Notes: generated by a model not told the origin, from the sequence alone. Shown: positions 1 through 11,401, numbered from the stretch's first letter. The stretch is DNA of 64,000 nt from Chloranthus sessilifolius (GCA_021018995.1 CM037584.1:174858317-174922316); one strand, 5' to 3'. Made by a program: numbers and translations.

Positions 1-194
1 GTTTGTGAGTGAAATTTATTTTTCCCAAGAAATAATGATGTCCTCCAAACAAAAGCAGAATGAAAATAGATATAAAGTAAAAGACAAGCAGAGATGGAAA
101 AGACATAATCATAGAAAAAATTAATTAGAAATTACAATTGAATAAAAATCATAGAAAAAATTATTAATTTTTCTCTAATAGCACATATTCTATC
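1..194. other. AT-rich left edge, no gene
   Basis: AT-rich sequence with no convincing coding region. The last 30 bases (AGCACAT onwards) resemble 6350-6360 in the paralogous segment, so this is the left shoulder of a duplicated segment split by the element at 195-1176. Confidence 0.5.
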
Positions 195-216
195 CATAGT
201 GACAAATTTTGTCGAA

Positions 217-340
217 ATGAAGGTTCAACAAAAGTTTCGTCGAAATTTCATCACTTTTCGAAATTTTCGAGAATTTCGTCAAAATTTCAATATTTTCGTC
301 GAAATTTCGATATTTTCGTCAAAATTTCGGTATTTTTCTT
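217..340. repeat. Subterminal GAAATTTC repeats of the hAT-like element
   Basis: Several units of the form TTTTCGTCGAAATTTCGAT follow each other at about 20-22 bp, each with the palindromic core GAAATTTC. They lie just inside the left inverted repeat. hAT transposases are known to bind repeated subterminal motifs, so these are candidate transposase sites (inference). Confidence 0.55.
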
Positions 341-534
341 TTAAAATTTAATTTTTATTTAATGTGGCAAATAAACAGTTACCACTCACCACACGTTGGC
401 ACATGTTGCTCACTAAGTAGGCACCACATGTCTCATTGGGTAAGTGAAAGTAGGTTTTATAGGTGAAGTAAAGTTGGAATTTTTTTTTCTCAACGATGTG
501 AGACTAAACTCGATTGCAGTTTGTCGATGGACAC

Positions 535-952
535 ACTACTCACCCCCAAAACGGCTGCTTTTTCTTCACCACCACCTCCACCTGGCATGCATTGACCGAC
601 TTTGAATAAGATGGTGGAGGTCATTTTTCATCCCCATCTTTTGCACACAGGATCTATAGGTCGTGAGCGTACCATTAGACGGTCTGTTTTTTATTATGCA
701 TAGCACACATCTTAAAAGGTGACGCTAAAATATGCTTGAGCGTGATGGAGGTCATATGATTTAAGGTTCACTTTTTGAGATGTGTGTCATGTGTAATAAA
801 AACACCGACTGTCTGATGATACGCCCACAATCCTTAGATCCATTGTGTAAAAGATGAGGATGAAAAAAGACCTCTACCATCTGATTCAAAGGCGGTCATT
901 GCATGCCGACTAAAGAAGGTGGCGTGAGGAAGCAACCTGGTGGGTGAGTATA
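535..952. mobile_element. Fold-back MITE, copy 1
   Basis: The two halves are near reverse complements: GCATGCATTGACC near 583 answers GGTCATTGCATGC near 894, and the match continues inward through the GGAGGTC...TTTTCATCC arms to a centre near 745. No coding capacity. It is nested in the hAT-like element. Outer limits are approximate and no clear target duplication was found. Confidence 0.6.
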
Positions 953-1186
953 ATGGTATCCTTTGTCAATTTTTCTTCATTAGTTCTATGCTTGAGTTTG
1001 GCGGCAGTGCTTGGATCAATTCCTATTTTTTTTTTAAGTATTAAATATATTTTTTATATATTTTTTAATCTCTGAAAATTTTTCTGAATTTTTTTTGAAA
1101 TATATCAAAATTAATCCGAAATGTATCGAAAAGACCCCCCACCGAAAAATTACCCAAAACAAAATTTGTCACTATGATTCTATCCA

Positions 1187-1971
1187 AGTATCCACTATCC
1201 ACATACTCCTTGTTAAAAGAGACAATACAAAGAAATCCCAAATTCGCATATCAGGCATGAGCAACTTTACATTAGTGTAACTGTATATAATGCAAGAGGT
1301 ACCTATGCGCCTACGTTCGCCTCTATGAAAACCCGATGACTACTTGCAATTAGAAGATAGAGATCATTTTTCACCACAATTTTTCACATGATGATTCTTG
1401 GGACCTTGAGCTTACTACCATCAGACGGTTTGGTTTGTTTTTCATTCTATGTGACACATATCCCAAAAATATCCTAAAATTGTGTCATGTGATTTTAGGG
1501 CTATTGTTTAGAGATTTATACCACGTGGAATAAAAAAATTGACATATGATGGTACGCTTATGATCTCAAGATCAATCATGTGAAAGATTGGGGTGAAAAA
1601 CGATCTCCATCATCCGAATCCAAGTAGTCCACAAGTTTCAATGATTTTGAAATGTAGGGTCCCTCACAAATCATGTAGGCGCTAGCAGAGGCTTCCAATA
1701 CCAAATTTATTTTGATTCGGACTCAAATCGCATCGGAGCCAACTTTACCCCTCATGCCTGATTCACTCGATTGATCAAGTTTATGCGCTCGATCTGGTAA
1801 AAATTTCCGTCGAACGGGTCAGGTATGGGGTCGACCAGATCCATTGACAGCCTTAAGTCACAACCTGCATCCAACTAGTGTCCATGCTTAGAATTAATTC
1901 AAAAAACAAATCTTTTGACCACCTCCCCAGAGGCTCTCCACGTGGGTACGTATTTATTATATTAATTATCA
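1187..1971 (+). repeat. Dispersed segmental duplication, left copy
   Basis: Long stretches match 6362-7285 in the same orientation: the ACTCCTTGTTAAAAG block near 1205, GTAGGGTCCCTCA near 1657, and GGCTCTCCACGTG near 1931. Both copies hold a fold-back MITE at the equivalent place, so that insertion predates the duplication. The hAT-like element and the MULE-like MITE are in this copy only. Confidence 0.65.
1340..1627. mobile_element. Fold-back MITE, copy 2
   Basis: CTACTTG at 1340 is the reverse complement of CAAGTAG at 1621-1627. The arms continue inward through GAGATCATTTTTCACC on the left and GGGTGAAAAACGATCTC on the right. It belongs to the same family as the copies near 535, 6512 and 8025. 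No ORF. Confidence 0.6.
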
Positions 1972-1980
1972 TGTGCCAGC

Positions 1981-2180
1981 ATGGATCAAAATATCGTTCA
2001 AATACCGATACGTATTGGACGATACGTATCAGTATCGGAGGTGGACGATACGATACATTAAATGTATCGTATCGCCCATTTATATTACTAATATGGGATG
2101 ATACATTCAATGTATCGTCCGATATGTACCGGTTTTCGGCTCGAACGATACGTACCAGTTTTCCGGCATTTTGATCCATG
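1981..2180. mobile_element. MULE-like MITE with internal palindromes, copy 1
   Basis: Ends ATGGATCAAAAT and ATTTTGATCCATG are inverted repeats. The flanks are 9-bp direct repeats with one mismatch: TGTGCCAGC (1972-1980) and TGTGCCACC (2181-2189). A 9-bp target duplication is typical of Mutator-like elements. The interior is packed with variants of the palindrome CGATACGTATCG. No coding capacity. Confidence 0.72.
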
Positions 2181-2278
2181 TGTGCCACCATATAGTTGCT
2201 CCGGTATTTTAAGGTAGGCTCTATTAGAAGTTGACATCCGAGTCCAAATGTTTTTGTGATTGAGTGGGAGTGACTTGT

Positions 2279-3942
2279 TGTCACGACTCGAAATTCTATC
2301 ATATCCCGAGGGCTTAGAATTTTTAGTTATGACCTGCACGTATCTCGGATATGCTAAGCGGACATACACCAAATCAAAGTTTTTACGCAATCTGGTTCCA
2401 CAAAATTCGTGAAAGCTAACAACATAAAAGTGGGATATAAAATAATCATAAATACTGAATAAATGTGATAAAATTTCGATAATCCACAAATAATCGAAAT
2501 AAGGAGTCATAGACAAATCCGATAAAGGAAATCATATAGTCAATGATAATAATAAGGACAAAAATTATTACCAAGTTTATAATAATCAATATCTGACACT
2601 TGGATCAAAACCAATACCAAGATCCTCCTGGTACACAGCGACGTCGCCCTCTCAAGGCTCTTGATACTCGGCGTCCACAGGGTCAATGAAATCAACGTCA
2701 ATGGGAACTGAATAACAGGTTTTTACTCCACCATCGTAATCACTTGCAGCTGTTGGGATTATCGTGGGAAGAGTTTACTCAGTCATGTAAACTCAGTGGA
2801 TACACCACCTATCCACCTCATACTAATTAGGTGCATTGTGGGTGTATCATGTGAATGATAAATATAATATCTCAAAGAAATTAAAACAAAATAACGAAAT
2901 CAAGTGTATAACATAAGACTCATATCATAACATAAATGTAGGACCATGATCTAGACACTCATATCCTAACGTACCTCACCATATCTTATATCTTATCATA
3001 TCACATAACATATCATATCTTATTATTCTCGTATATACGTCTGTACATCGTATGAACGTAACTAACATATTCATAAATCCTATATGACCTGTGTCAGGTC
3101 GTTGCTCGAACTATCATATGAGGGTCACCATAGTATCATACCACCATATCATAACCTATCTAATTGTCCTCCCTATCCTCGTCATACTCCCCACACAGCC
3201 TAATGGGAAGACATAATGGCCAAATGTAACTCATAAATAGACTCATACTCATACTCATAATCTCTCTCAGATATTTGTCTTAGCTGAAAGATGTTATTGC
3301 CCTTATGGTGGCTACACAAGTAACAATATGTATATTTTTAATTTTTTGCTGGCCTATACAGCGGTGTCTTATTATCGTACTTATATCATAACTTATTTTA
3401 TCTTATACTCATATTTTATTGTACTCCTACACTTAATTCTAGGACAAACTATAGTGAGATAAATTTCCTAAATCATGCTCTCCAAGAAAAAAGTTCCGTA
3501 GTAACATGGATGTACTTCGTGTGGCAGCTCATACTATTATAGAGGTGTTGCATCCGTACATGAACGATAATATTTCGAGTTTTACGTAACCGTAAAAGAG
3601 ACCTCACTACAGCTAAAGCCTATGGCCGAACCTCATAACTTATACTATCATATTTGAACTCGGAGTGATCGGGTCACCGTATATGCCACCGTATATGAGG
3701 TTACATTGAATTCACAGTCACCCAACTCGTCATGATGTCCCATACCACCATGAGTTGTAAGGTATGTAAATACAATGTATTCCTCGTTTCGATACCATCT
3801 CGATGAATCACCACGCCCAAGCATAAGCATGGTTTCATACACTCGCGTACATATGACCTAACATGTTAATAACTCATATATTATGATAAAGATATAAGTA
3901 CAAAATTATTATATACAGTATAGATTTATATTTAGTTATATT

Positions 3943-3986
<44 letters not shown>

Positions 3987-5852
3987 ACGCCAATACAAAT
4001 ATAGAATAAGATAGTTATTAATGTGATTTTGAGAATGTGCATGATAGAGTTCAATTTTCATGATGACATTGAATTTATAACTTTTAGTGTTATTGAAGAG
4101 GTCGCGTTGAAGCGATAAATTGATATATATATATATATATTATAATTGGATAATAAGTTGTGATTTATCATAACCATCGATCGAAAAATCTTAAGATAAA
4201 ATATACATAGAACTTTTGGTCATAAAAATTAGAAATTAACACTAAATTCATGCAGCCTTGGGTCATTCAAAATTGGGCCCGACTTACTGCTCAATTTTGA
4301 CCTCTAAAATGTTATATTCGTGAAATGACTATTTCACATAAAGTTGTAAAGCTCGTTGTCTTCTTTCCAATGCCGTAAGAATAACGTTAATCTGAGATCA
4401 GAGTAAAACGTTATGGCCAAAATACTAAGACCAGTACATTGATGGTTGCAAGCTCAGATTCGTGGCCGTGAATTTGGGTTTGTAGTTGCGAGTTCGGACC
4501 CGAAACTTCAAAATAATGCAAACTATTATTCTTTTAAATAAAATTTATAACAATAATATATCATTATAGTTTTAGTAAAAGGGTAAATTTCTAATTATAT
4601 AGATATATCAGACTTATAGTATCTTAAGGCTTAATTAGTTTTGCTTATTTTCTTCTTTACATTTAAAATGTCATTAATGAGATTAGATAAATAAGAATAT
4701 GATTTAAATTTTTGTGTTTAATTAGTTTTAGATAAACAATAATATAAAATTACAGTTTTAATAAAAGAGTAAATTTCTAAATTCTAACTATATAGATTTA
4801 GAAATAAGCAATATCAATAGGGCATTATTCCAAATAAGTCAATCTATCAGATTAACAAATATTAGAGTTTAATTAATTTTACAGATTTAAAAGAAGATAA
4901 ATATTAAATATGAAGATCTAATAGAAAAGTATCATATTATATAACCATACAAAGGGATTGCTTAAAAAGAGAAACAAAATATAAACCCAACTTACAAATC
5001 TTGCAACTTTAATAGAAAATAAAATATTAAATATGCAGATTTATCATATTTAAAGATATCTATATTTAATTAGTATGTAGATTTAAGAGGAAGTAGACAT
5101 ATTAAATATGCGGACCTAATAGAAGGTAAAATATTAATAGCCCAACAATAGGATTGTTTGAAAAGAAAAGAAAAACAAAATATAAACCGACCTACAAAAT
5201 ATATAACTTTGAAGGGAAAACATAATATTAAACATATAGGTCTATTAATTTATAAGATATTTGAGTTTAATAAGATTTTTAAATCCATCGATGTTCAATC
5301 AAACACATCCTACGCAATGAGATCTAAAAAGTACAAGATTGATTGATGGGTACTCACCTCTTGAAGCGTGAACGGTAGATCTACGATGATTCGGGTTGAA
5401 AAGTTCGATGCCCAAGATGTCAATTTGACCAAGTCGTTTTATTTTCCTTTCTCCTTTAGAGAATAAAGAGCTCTTAAAGTTTTATTTATAATAGTAAGAA
5501 GTTTTAGATTACTTCTAATTAACACTTTTCCTAGAAGGTTTAATAAAATAGGAGTTTTTCCACGCAAGCAGGGAAGTGATTGGTGTTTTTCTCCCGAAAT
5601 TACAGTTATACCATTTAACTTGTTTCATCACTTAAAATGGGCATAACTTTTTATATTCGTATTAGAAATCGCCAAATTATATATCGTTGGAATCGTATTG
5701 ATGAACACTTCGCAATGAATCTAATATTGGTATAGAAAAATTTATAATTTTTCAAAATAGAGGGTGAGTTTCGGTGTGAAACACTAACACCGTGCACAGT
5801 TCATACACATCAAATACCATTAAAATAAAATAGGAAAATCCGGGTCATTACC
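2279..5852 (-). mobile_element. Old solo LTR of a Ty3 (Tekay/Del-like) element
   Basis: Read on the minus strand, the sequence begins near 5852 with a TGACCCGGATTTTCC-type start and ends at 2279 with CGAGTCGTGACA. Both ends resemble the better preserved solo LTR at 11737-14000. Possible target duplication CTTGT (2274-2278) and CTTGC (5853-5857). At about 3.6 kb it is long, so it may hold further insertions. It also contains TA microsatellites. Boundaries are less certain than for the younger copy. Confidence 0.5.
3948..3982. repeat. (TA)n microsatellite
   Basis: About 35 bp of uninterrupted alternating A and T. A shorter tract lies near 4122-4141. Confidence 0.95.
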
Positions 5853-6361
5853 CTTGCCCAAGCTTCTAATACTTGAAAATTTGTGCAAGTCCATATGTAG
5901 ACAGCATCACGAGCGGACACCCAATACTTGAAAACTTGGCCCTTGCACCGATTTTAAAACAAGGACTTGCAAGTTTGGTGACCACTGCTATATGAAAACA
6001 CCATCTAAACCGATTGATTTGGAGCCCACCATTTAAAGATATTAAGTGCAAAAGATTAGCACCAAATATAATCTTCATCATGTGATTAAACATTGTCAAA
6101 GGCTATTACTTGATTCAATGGTTGACTACGATAGGTCATATGATAAATAACGTGTTTTGCTCCTATCTTAAGTACTAAGAATCTATATAGTTGACGAGCT
6201 TTAAATTAGACGCCCAGATTATATTTTCATATATCATATGCCTCTAAAATATAGTCTTTTTTTTAACTTGGGTGGAAGGGGCAAATTTCCGAATGCAATT
6301 AATGGATCCCTTCTTTAACTCACATAATACATTTGTTATTTGTAAAAGCACATGCTCCATC
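5853..6361. other. Intergenic, short inverted motifs only
   Basis: No gene seen. The phrase AATACTTGAAAA occurs twice (near 5870 and 5922), suggesting decayed MITE sequence. Confidence 0.4.
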
Positions 6362-7285
6362 CTCTATCCACAAGCTCCTTGTTAAAAGCGACAATACGAA
6401 GAAATCCCCAATTGGCATATGAGACATGGGCAACTTTACATTAATATTACTATATATAATGCAAAAGGGTATCTTTCTTCGCGCCTACTTTTGCAACTAT
6501 TGAAACCTATTGATTGCTTGTAATCGGATGATGGAGATTGTTTTTCACTGCAATCTTTCACATGATAGTTCATGAGACCATGAGCTTACAAGTGGACAGT
6601 TTGCTTTTTATTCCAGGTAACACAAATTCAAAAAAAGGTCCTAAAATCTCATTTGAGCAGATCTATGTCATGTGATTTTAGGATCGTTGTTTGGAGATTT
6701 ATGTCATGTGGAATAAAATATTAGAGTCTGAAAAATAATCTCTATCATCTAAATCCAAAACAGTTTACGGGTTTCAATGGTCTTCAAATGTAGGGTCCCT
6801 CAAAAATCGTGTAGGTGCGAAGAGAGGTTTTCAATACCAAATTAATTTTTATTCAGGAGCCAACTTTAACCCTAATTCGAACCGAGCGGATCGATGTCTC
6901 ATGCCTGATCCACCAAATCGGTCTAGTTTATGTGCTCAATAGCTCTATTTTTTACACTAAAAGTCGTTTGTTTCATCGTAATTTCTCGTGGATTGTATCA
7001 CAAAAATTATTTGTAATTTTTTTGACTTACGAGGGTGATGACTCGTAATATTAAAATATTACTTGCAAAAGTAAAAAGCAAATATGTATTTTACATGAAA
7101 AAAAGTAAAATCTACATATAATTCAGTCAGCATCATTTTACAAGTAACGTAATTTTTACATGGAACCAATTACAATGAAACAAACGTACCCTTAGTAAAC
7201 GGGAAAAAAAAAATAAAAAATCTATGAACCACCTCTTTTTGAGGCTCTCCACGTGCAAACATGTTTATTACATTATTTATCATGT
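6362..7285 (+). repeat. Dispersed segmental duplication, right copy
   Basis: Matches 1187-1971 in the same orientation, with an extra AT-rich stretch at about 6945-7215. It lacks the hAT-like element, whose empty site is near 6350-6370, and lacks the MULE-like MITE. No gene. Confidence 0.65.
6512..6763. mobile_element. Fold-back MITE, copy 3
   Basis: Inverted arms run from GATTGCTTGTAATCGGATG on the left to ATCATCTAAATCC on the right. It sits in the segmental duplication at the place matching copy 2. More degenerate than the others. Confidence 0.5.
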
Positions 7286-8024
7286 GCGATCAAAAAGATG
7301 CTCTTTTTTTTTAAGTTGGTCTACAGTGGGCGTCCACTCATCCCGAGTGGACATCAAAGCTCGTATGTCCCTACGACTGACTTGCATATACTTCTAATGT
7401 ATAGAAGTTTGTGCAAGTCCCTCCCTCCTAAGAACATGTGGACTGCGATGTCCATCCATCATTTTGTTTAACTCAACTTTTCCTAATAGGATACTGATAT
7501 TTGCAGCTGAAGATTTTATATTAGGAAATAGGGTGTTTTCCTATAAAATCAGTGATAGCTTACAATCAGATGAGGATGATTGACACAACAGATATAGAGA
7601 TAATGTTACACCTTTTAGACAACAAGATTTTGATTTCATGTGGCAAGCGTCCTCAAAATTGGCCATGATCAAAGGTGTACCATGAGAACGATTCTCCTAT
7701 CACTTTTGAGGATGTGTTTCACTTGAAATATTGACATGATCGTCTAGTAGGTGGGTGATGATCAAAAGATCTAGTGGGTAGCAATGATCAAAACATTTAG
7801 TGGGTAAGAGATTGAGACGTAAAAGATTTCCATCATCAGATTCAAGGCAATCAACATTTGTAACACCCTCATTGCGAATGTAAAATCCTCATTTGTAAAT
7901 ACTGAAACTGAAAAGTTTGACAGCCTTAGACACGGCTAGGCCATTTCACGAAGCACGACCGCCATGGGTAAATAGTGAGAGAGTTGGGTTCTCGGTTGGT
8001 AAATTTCTGAAAAAAATAAACTCT
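7286..8024. other. Intergenic, no gene seen
   Basis: AT-rich. A short stretch near 7570-7850 has phrases of the fold-back MITE family (AATCAGATGAGG near the left, CATCATCAGATTCAAGG near the right), suggesting another decayed copy. No supported ORF. Confidence 0.35.
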
Positions 8025-8437
8025 TATACTCACTCCAAAAAACTATTTTCTCACTCCTTGTCCTCCATCCGGAATGCATTAATCACTCTTGAATAGATGA
8101 TGGAGATAGTTTTTCGTCCCAATCTTCTCCACAATCAATCTATAGCACATGAGCCTAGCTATGAGGCGGTCAGTTTTTCATTACATGTGGCACACATCAC
8201 AAAAACTGATCCTAAAATCATGCTTGAGCGTGAAATGTCCCATTATTTTAGGTTCACCTTTTTAGGATGTGTGCTACTTATAATAGAAAACTGACCGTCT
8301 GATTGTAGATCCATGCTCTATAGATCCGGTCTTGTGAACATGATAATGAAAAATGATCTCAATCATCTGATTCAAAGGCAGTCAATGATTGCCGGCTGGA
8401 AGTGATGGGTGAGAAAGCACCAATTGAGGTGAGAATA
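8025..8437. mobile_element. Fold-back MITE, copy 4, in the gene's promoter
   Basis: TATACTCAC at 8025 answers GTGAGAATA ending at 8437. The arms continue inward through CCATCCGG/CCGGCTGG and GGCGGTCAGTTTTTC/GAAAACTGACCGTC to a centre near 8230. It ends about 30 bp before the gene's putative TATA box. No coding capacity. Confidence 0.65.
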
Positions 8438-8469
8438 ATAACTCTGAAGTTGAACCAACCACTCTCTTT

Positions 8470-8477
8470 TATAAGAA
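8470..8477 (+). promoter_or_regulatory. Putative TATA box of the 708-codon gene
   Basis: TATAAGAA lies about 186 bp upstream of the ATG at 8656, and nothing else in the interval looks like a core promoter. A transcription start near 8500 is inferred. Confidence 0.4.
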
Positions 8478-8655
8478 GAGAAACTCGTCGTTCTCTCGGA
8501 CAACAAGGCAACCTGGTTTGACTTTATGTCATTTCCCACTTGAAGTCTTCCAATTCATCTACCCCTTCCCCTGCCGGCTGCCCATCTAAACCAGTAGCTT
8601 CTCCCATTTCCTCTAAATTTATAACCATATTAAAAATCCAAATAAGAAGCAAAGC

Positions 8656-10782
8656 ATGGTGAAAGCTGTGTGTGTGAATGGAGATCTCGACACTGCCAAG
8701 TATGGTTCCCCAATGCCCATGATTGGTACCTATATAGCTTTGGCCACTTTGGTATGTTTTCTCTCCATCTCTTTTGATATCTTCCATGGGTTTCGTCGTA
8801 GAACTCCATGGTTACCCTGTAAGCTCTTCTCTCTAAATTCATTTACATTGACTGTAGTGTCAGTTGCTGCAAAACTGCCAGTCGATCTTAGCACCCCAAT
8901 GCCGAGAGCAGCAGATCAGCTCTCCAAGATAACTGGCAGTGCCCTTCTTTGTATTTCTATGGGGGTTTTCATGCCTTCTCTTGGATCTATGAGGACATCT
9001 GAATGCTTGGCCAACATGGCCGCCTTAACTGTTCTGATTATAACTGTTGTAGTCAATATACGTATACAAATTGCCACAGGTGTGATCTTCACTTTCATCC
9101 CAGAACATATAATACTCATGGTCTGCATGTTTGTATTTCTTGTGGCTCTGTGGTCTTCTACTTTAACCCTTTATTTACCAAAAAAATTCTGCAATTCAGA
9201 TTATAGAGAGGCAGCAGAGGATTACCCAACTGAATGGAGTTTAGAGAGTATGAGAAAGCAATTAATGAAGCTCTATGGACTTAGTTACTGTTGTAGCCCT
9301 CAATTGTTCTGTTGTGAAACCATGAACTGTATATTTGTGGGCATTCCAAGTGTTGTTTGTGCAGCGATTGCGTCCGAAACTGTAATTCGATCTTTCTTTG
9401 TTAAAGACATCACGTTCTGCAATGGGGTTTCTGATTACAAGTGGTCGGTGTGGGGGGTGTTTGTGATTCAGATCCTTTGTATCGTAATGGGTAGTTTTAC
9501 GGTGCTATTTAGATGGTTCACCATTGTTGCTCACATGGGCATCTCTAATTTCAGTAGTCTACAGTACTCATCTTCAGGTCGAGATTTTGATGAAGATGTG
9601 ATGTTTATGATTTCGAAATTTCTATTGCGGCTAAATTATGAATTTTCTTGCAAGAGTCTCAGAATGATATCTTACGTGTTAGGATTTATTGTTATGGTGA
9701 TACTATTTGTACTGCATAAAATGGTGGAAATAGTGGGCAAGCTGGTTGTACTCTCTTGCTTGAAGGTGAGGAACTTATGTGCATTGATGATGATGGGAAA
9801 ATGCAGAGAGAATGCAAAAAAGCAAATGAGTTCCGCTCCTAATGAGGGTTTGCAAAACAAAGTAATCACTCTCTACGATGACCCTAGGATGACGGAGTGG
9901 AAATTGAGAATGCTTGCCAATGATACACAGAGATCGATAGAAGCTAATAAAAGGGGCGCCCCAACTCATTTAATTTCTCTCTTGTCTAAATCCTTAACTC
10001 CTCAACAACGCTCTTACTCCCTCTTTAGAAGAATCAAAGATAAACTCCTGAGCCATAATGACAGAGTGTCGAGTGGTACACTAGTTTGCTTAGCAATTCT
10101 CAATGTTTTAATATCATCTCCACGAGCTGAATATTTGATGAACTGCTTGAGGGAATCCATGGAACTCATTTTTTTTATAGAAGAGAAAATGAACATGAAA
10201 GATGCAAATGATATATTGACATTAGAGTGGTTTCAAAGAGTGTGGGCAGGCATGGATCTTTTCACTTGCTGGATGAAAAGTGAAGTAAATCATGAATTGA
10301 GGGCTGCTAGTGTACCGCCGGGGGAGGAGGAAGAATCAATTATAGACCATACATTACGAATAATCCAGATTGTAAGAAATGAGAGTCAAATGCTGGCAGG
10401 AAGACAACGTCGGATCATTTGTGATTCCATTACGCGAGGCAGCTATGAATCAATCGACCAGCTGTATGAATGCCTAGAAGTAACTTTTCTAGACATGTTG
10501 AGCATGTTACTTGCTGATCTTCCATGTGCGATTTTTAAGGAGTATCGCGAAAATTACGCAATTGAAGAAAGTGAAGAAAGAGTAATAAATGCCATGAAAT
10601 TTTTTCTAAAAGCTGAGCTATTGGGTGACAAGGTCAATTGGTCTTGGCCTACCCCAAAAGCTGTTACTCAAGTTGTTGCAAATATGGATGCTAGTTCGCA
10701 GGAAGAAGGTGGCCAAGGTATCAAAGGGGACAACGAAAATGATGGAGAAGTTCAAGAGATAGGACCAGAAGACCATGTTTGA
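8656..10782 (+). CDS. Plant multi-pass membrane protein, uncharacterised family
   Basis: Single open frame of 708 codons with no intron needed, and the only convincing host gene here. The N-terminal half carries eight or nine hydrophobic spans, at roughly residues 22-43, 57-73, 92-110, 120-138, 151-172, 222-243, 264-288, 338-358 and possibly 358-372. The N-terminus (NGDLDTAKY, then GFRRRTPWLPCKLFSLN, KLPVDL and FMPSLGSM) matches my memory of a large unnamed plant family of membrane proteins. The C-terminal 300 residues are soluble, helical-looking and end in an acidic tail (about 685-708). No enzymatic motif or known transport signature is visible, so function is unknown. The first ATG is used because hydrophobicity and family similarity begin right after it. 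Upstream are a TATA-like box and a MITE. The frame shows no disruption, so the gene is probably functional. Confidence 0.88.
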   Translation: MVKAVCVNGDLDTAKYGSPMPMIGTYIALATLVCFLSISFDIFHGFRRRTPWLPCKLFSLNSFTLTVVSVAAKLPVDLSTPMPRAADQLSKITGSALLCISMGVFMPSLGSMRTSECLANMAALTVLIITVVVNIRIQIATGVIFTFIPEHIILMVCMFVFLVALWSSTLTLYLPKKFCNSDYREAAEDYPTEWSLESMRKQLMKLYGLSYCCSPQLFCCETMNCIFVGIPSVVCAAIASETVIRSFFVKDITFCNGVSDYKWSVWGVFVIQILCIVMGSFTVLFRWFTIVAHMGISNFSSLQYSSSGRDFDEDVMFMISKFLLRLNYEFSCKSLRMISYVLGFIVMVILFVLHKMVEIVGKLVVLSCLKVRNLCALMMMGKCRENAKKQMSSAPNEGLQNKVITLYDDPRMTEWKLRMLANDTQRSIEANKRGAPTHLISLLSKSLTPQQRSYSLFRRIKDKLLSHNDRVSSGTLVCLAILNVLISSPRAEYLMNCLRESMELIFFIEEKMNMKDANDILTLEWFQRVWAGMDLFTCWMKSEVNHELRAASVPPGEEEESIIDHTLRIIQIVRNESQMLAGRQRRIICDSITRGSYESIDQLYECLEVTFLDMLSMLLADLPCAIFKEYRENYAIEESEERVINAMKFFLKAELLGDKVNWSWPTPKAVTQVVANMDASSQEEGGQGIKGDNENDGEVQEIGPEDHV

Positions 10783-11154
10783 TCGTAGGGGGAAGAAGAA
10801 AGTTATCTCGGCTGATCTCAATGTTGTTGTGAACCATTTGATAGCCATTATGTCTCTTTTACCTTTTCTTTTTGTATCAATAGTCAACAAAAAGCCATCC
10901 GCGTCAACATCTTTATCGCATTATACAATGAACCTTGCTACGCTCTTATAATGTATGAGTTTTTATTATGAGATTAGTCGATCTTGTTCATTCTCAAGGG
11001 GAGTCGTGTATCATTTAAATAAAAAGGATTCCAATTAACATGTGTTAGCAGCTGGATAACTATTATATGGATGTTTGTCTTTATCTTTACAATAAATTCA
11101 AAGTATTTTTCCAAAGAAATACAAGATATGAGCAGGTTATCCTAGTGAAAATTA
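10783..11154. other. 3' flank of the membrane-protein gene
   Basis: Short AT-rich 3' flank. No gene and no clear canonical polyadenylation hexamer close to the stop codon. Confidence 0.4.
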
Positions 11155-11163
11155 GTGATTACC

Positions 11164-11392
11164 ATGGATCAAAATTTTGTTCTATGCCGATATGTATCGG
11201 ATGATACGTATCGGTATCAGACATGAACGATACGGTACATTGAATGTACCGTATCGGTCATTCTAATACATTATATCGAACGATACATTCAATGTATCGT
11301 TCGGTATCGTCCGGTATCGATACGTATCAGACAATACGTATCGGTTTTGAGCTCGGACGATATGTATCGGGAAACAGAAATTTTGATCCTTG
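11164..11392. mobile_element. MULE-like MITE with internal palindromes, copy 2
   Basis: Starts ATGGATCAAAATTTTG and ends AATTTTGATCCTTG. Flanked by a perfect 9-bp direct repeat, GTGATTACC, at 11155-11163 and 11393-11401. The interior is a series of palindromes of the type CGATAYGTATCG and GGTACATTGAATGTACC. Same family as 1981-2180. No ORF. Confidence 0.8.
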
Positions 11393-11401
11393 GTGATTAC
11401 C

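Larger units (their letters stand above)
195..1176. mobile_element. Non-autonomous hAT-like DNA transposon
   Basis: The ends form an inverted repeat: CATAGTGACAAATTTTGT at 195 and its reverse complement ending at 1176. They are flanked by an identical 8-bp direct repeat, ATTCTATC, at 187-194 and 1177-1184. An 8-bp target duplication with CA...TG ends is typical of the hAT superfamily. No transposase is encoded, so it would depend on one supplied in trans. The paralogous segment near 6350-6370 lacks the element and resembles the empty site. A fold-back MITE is nested inside it. Confidence 0.72.

Noticed and set aside
1853..2516. Overlapping ORFs of 98-149 codons on both strands
   Set aside because: They run through the palindromic MULE-like MITE and the old LTR edge. 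Palindromic repeats keep both strands open, and no protein-like composition is seen.
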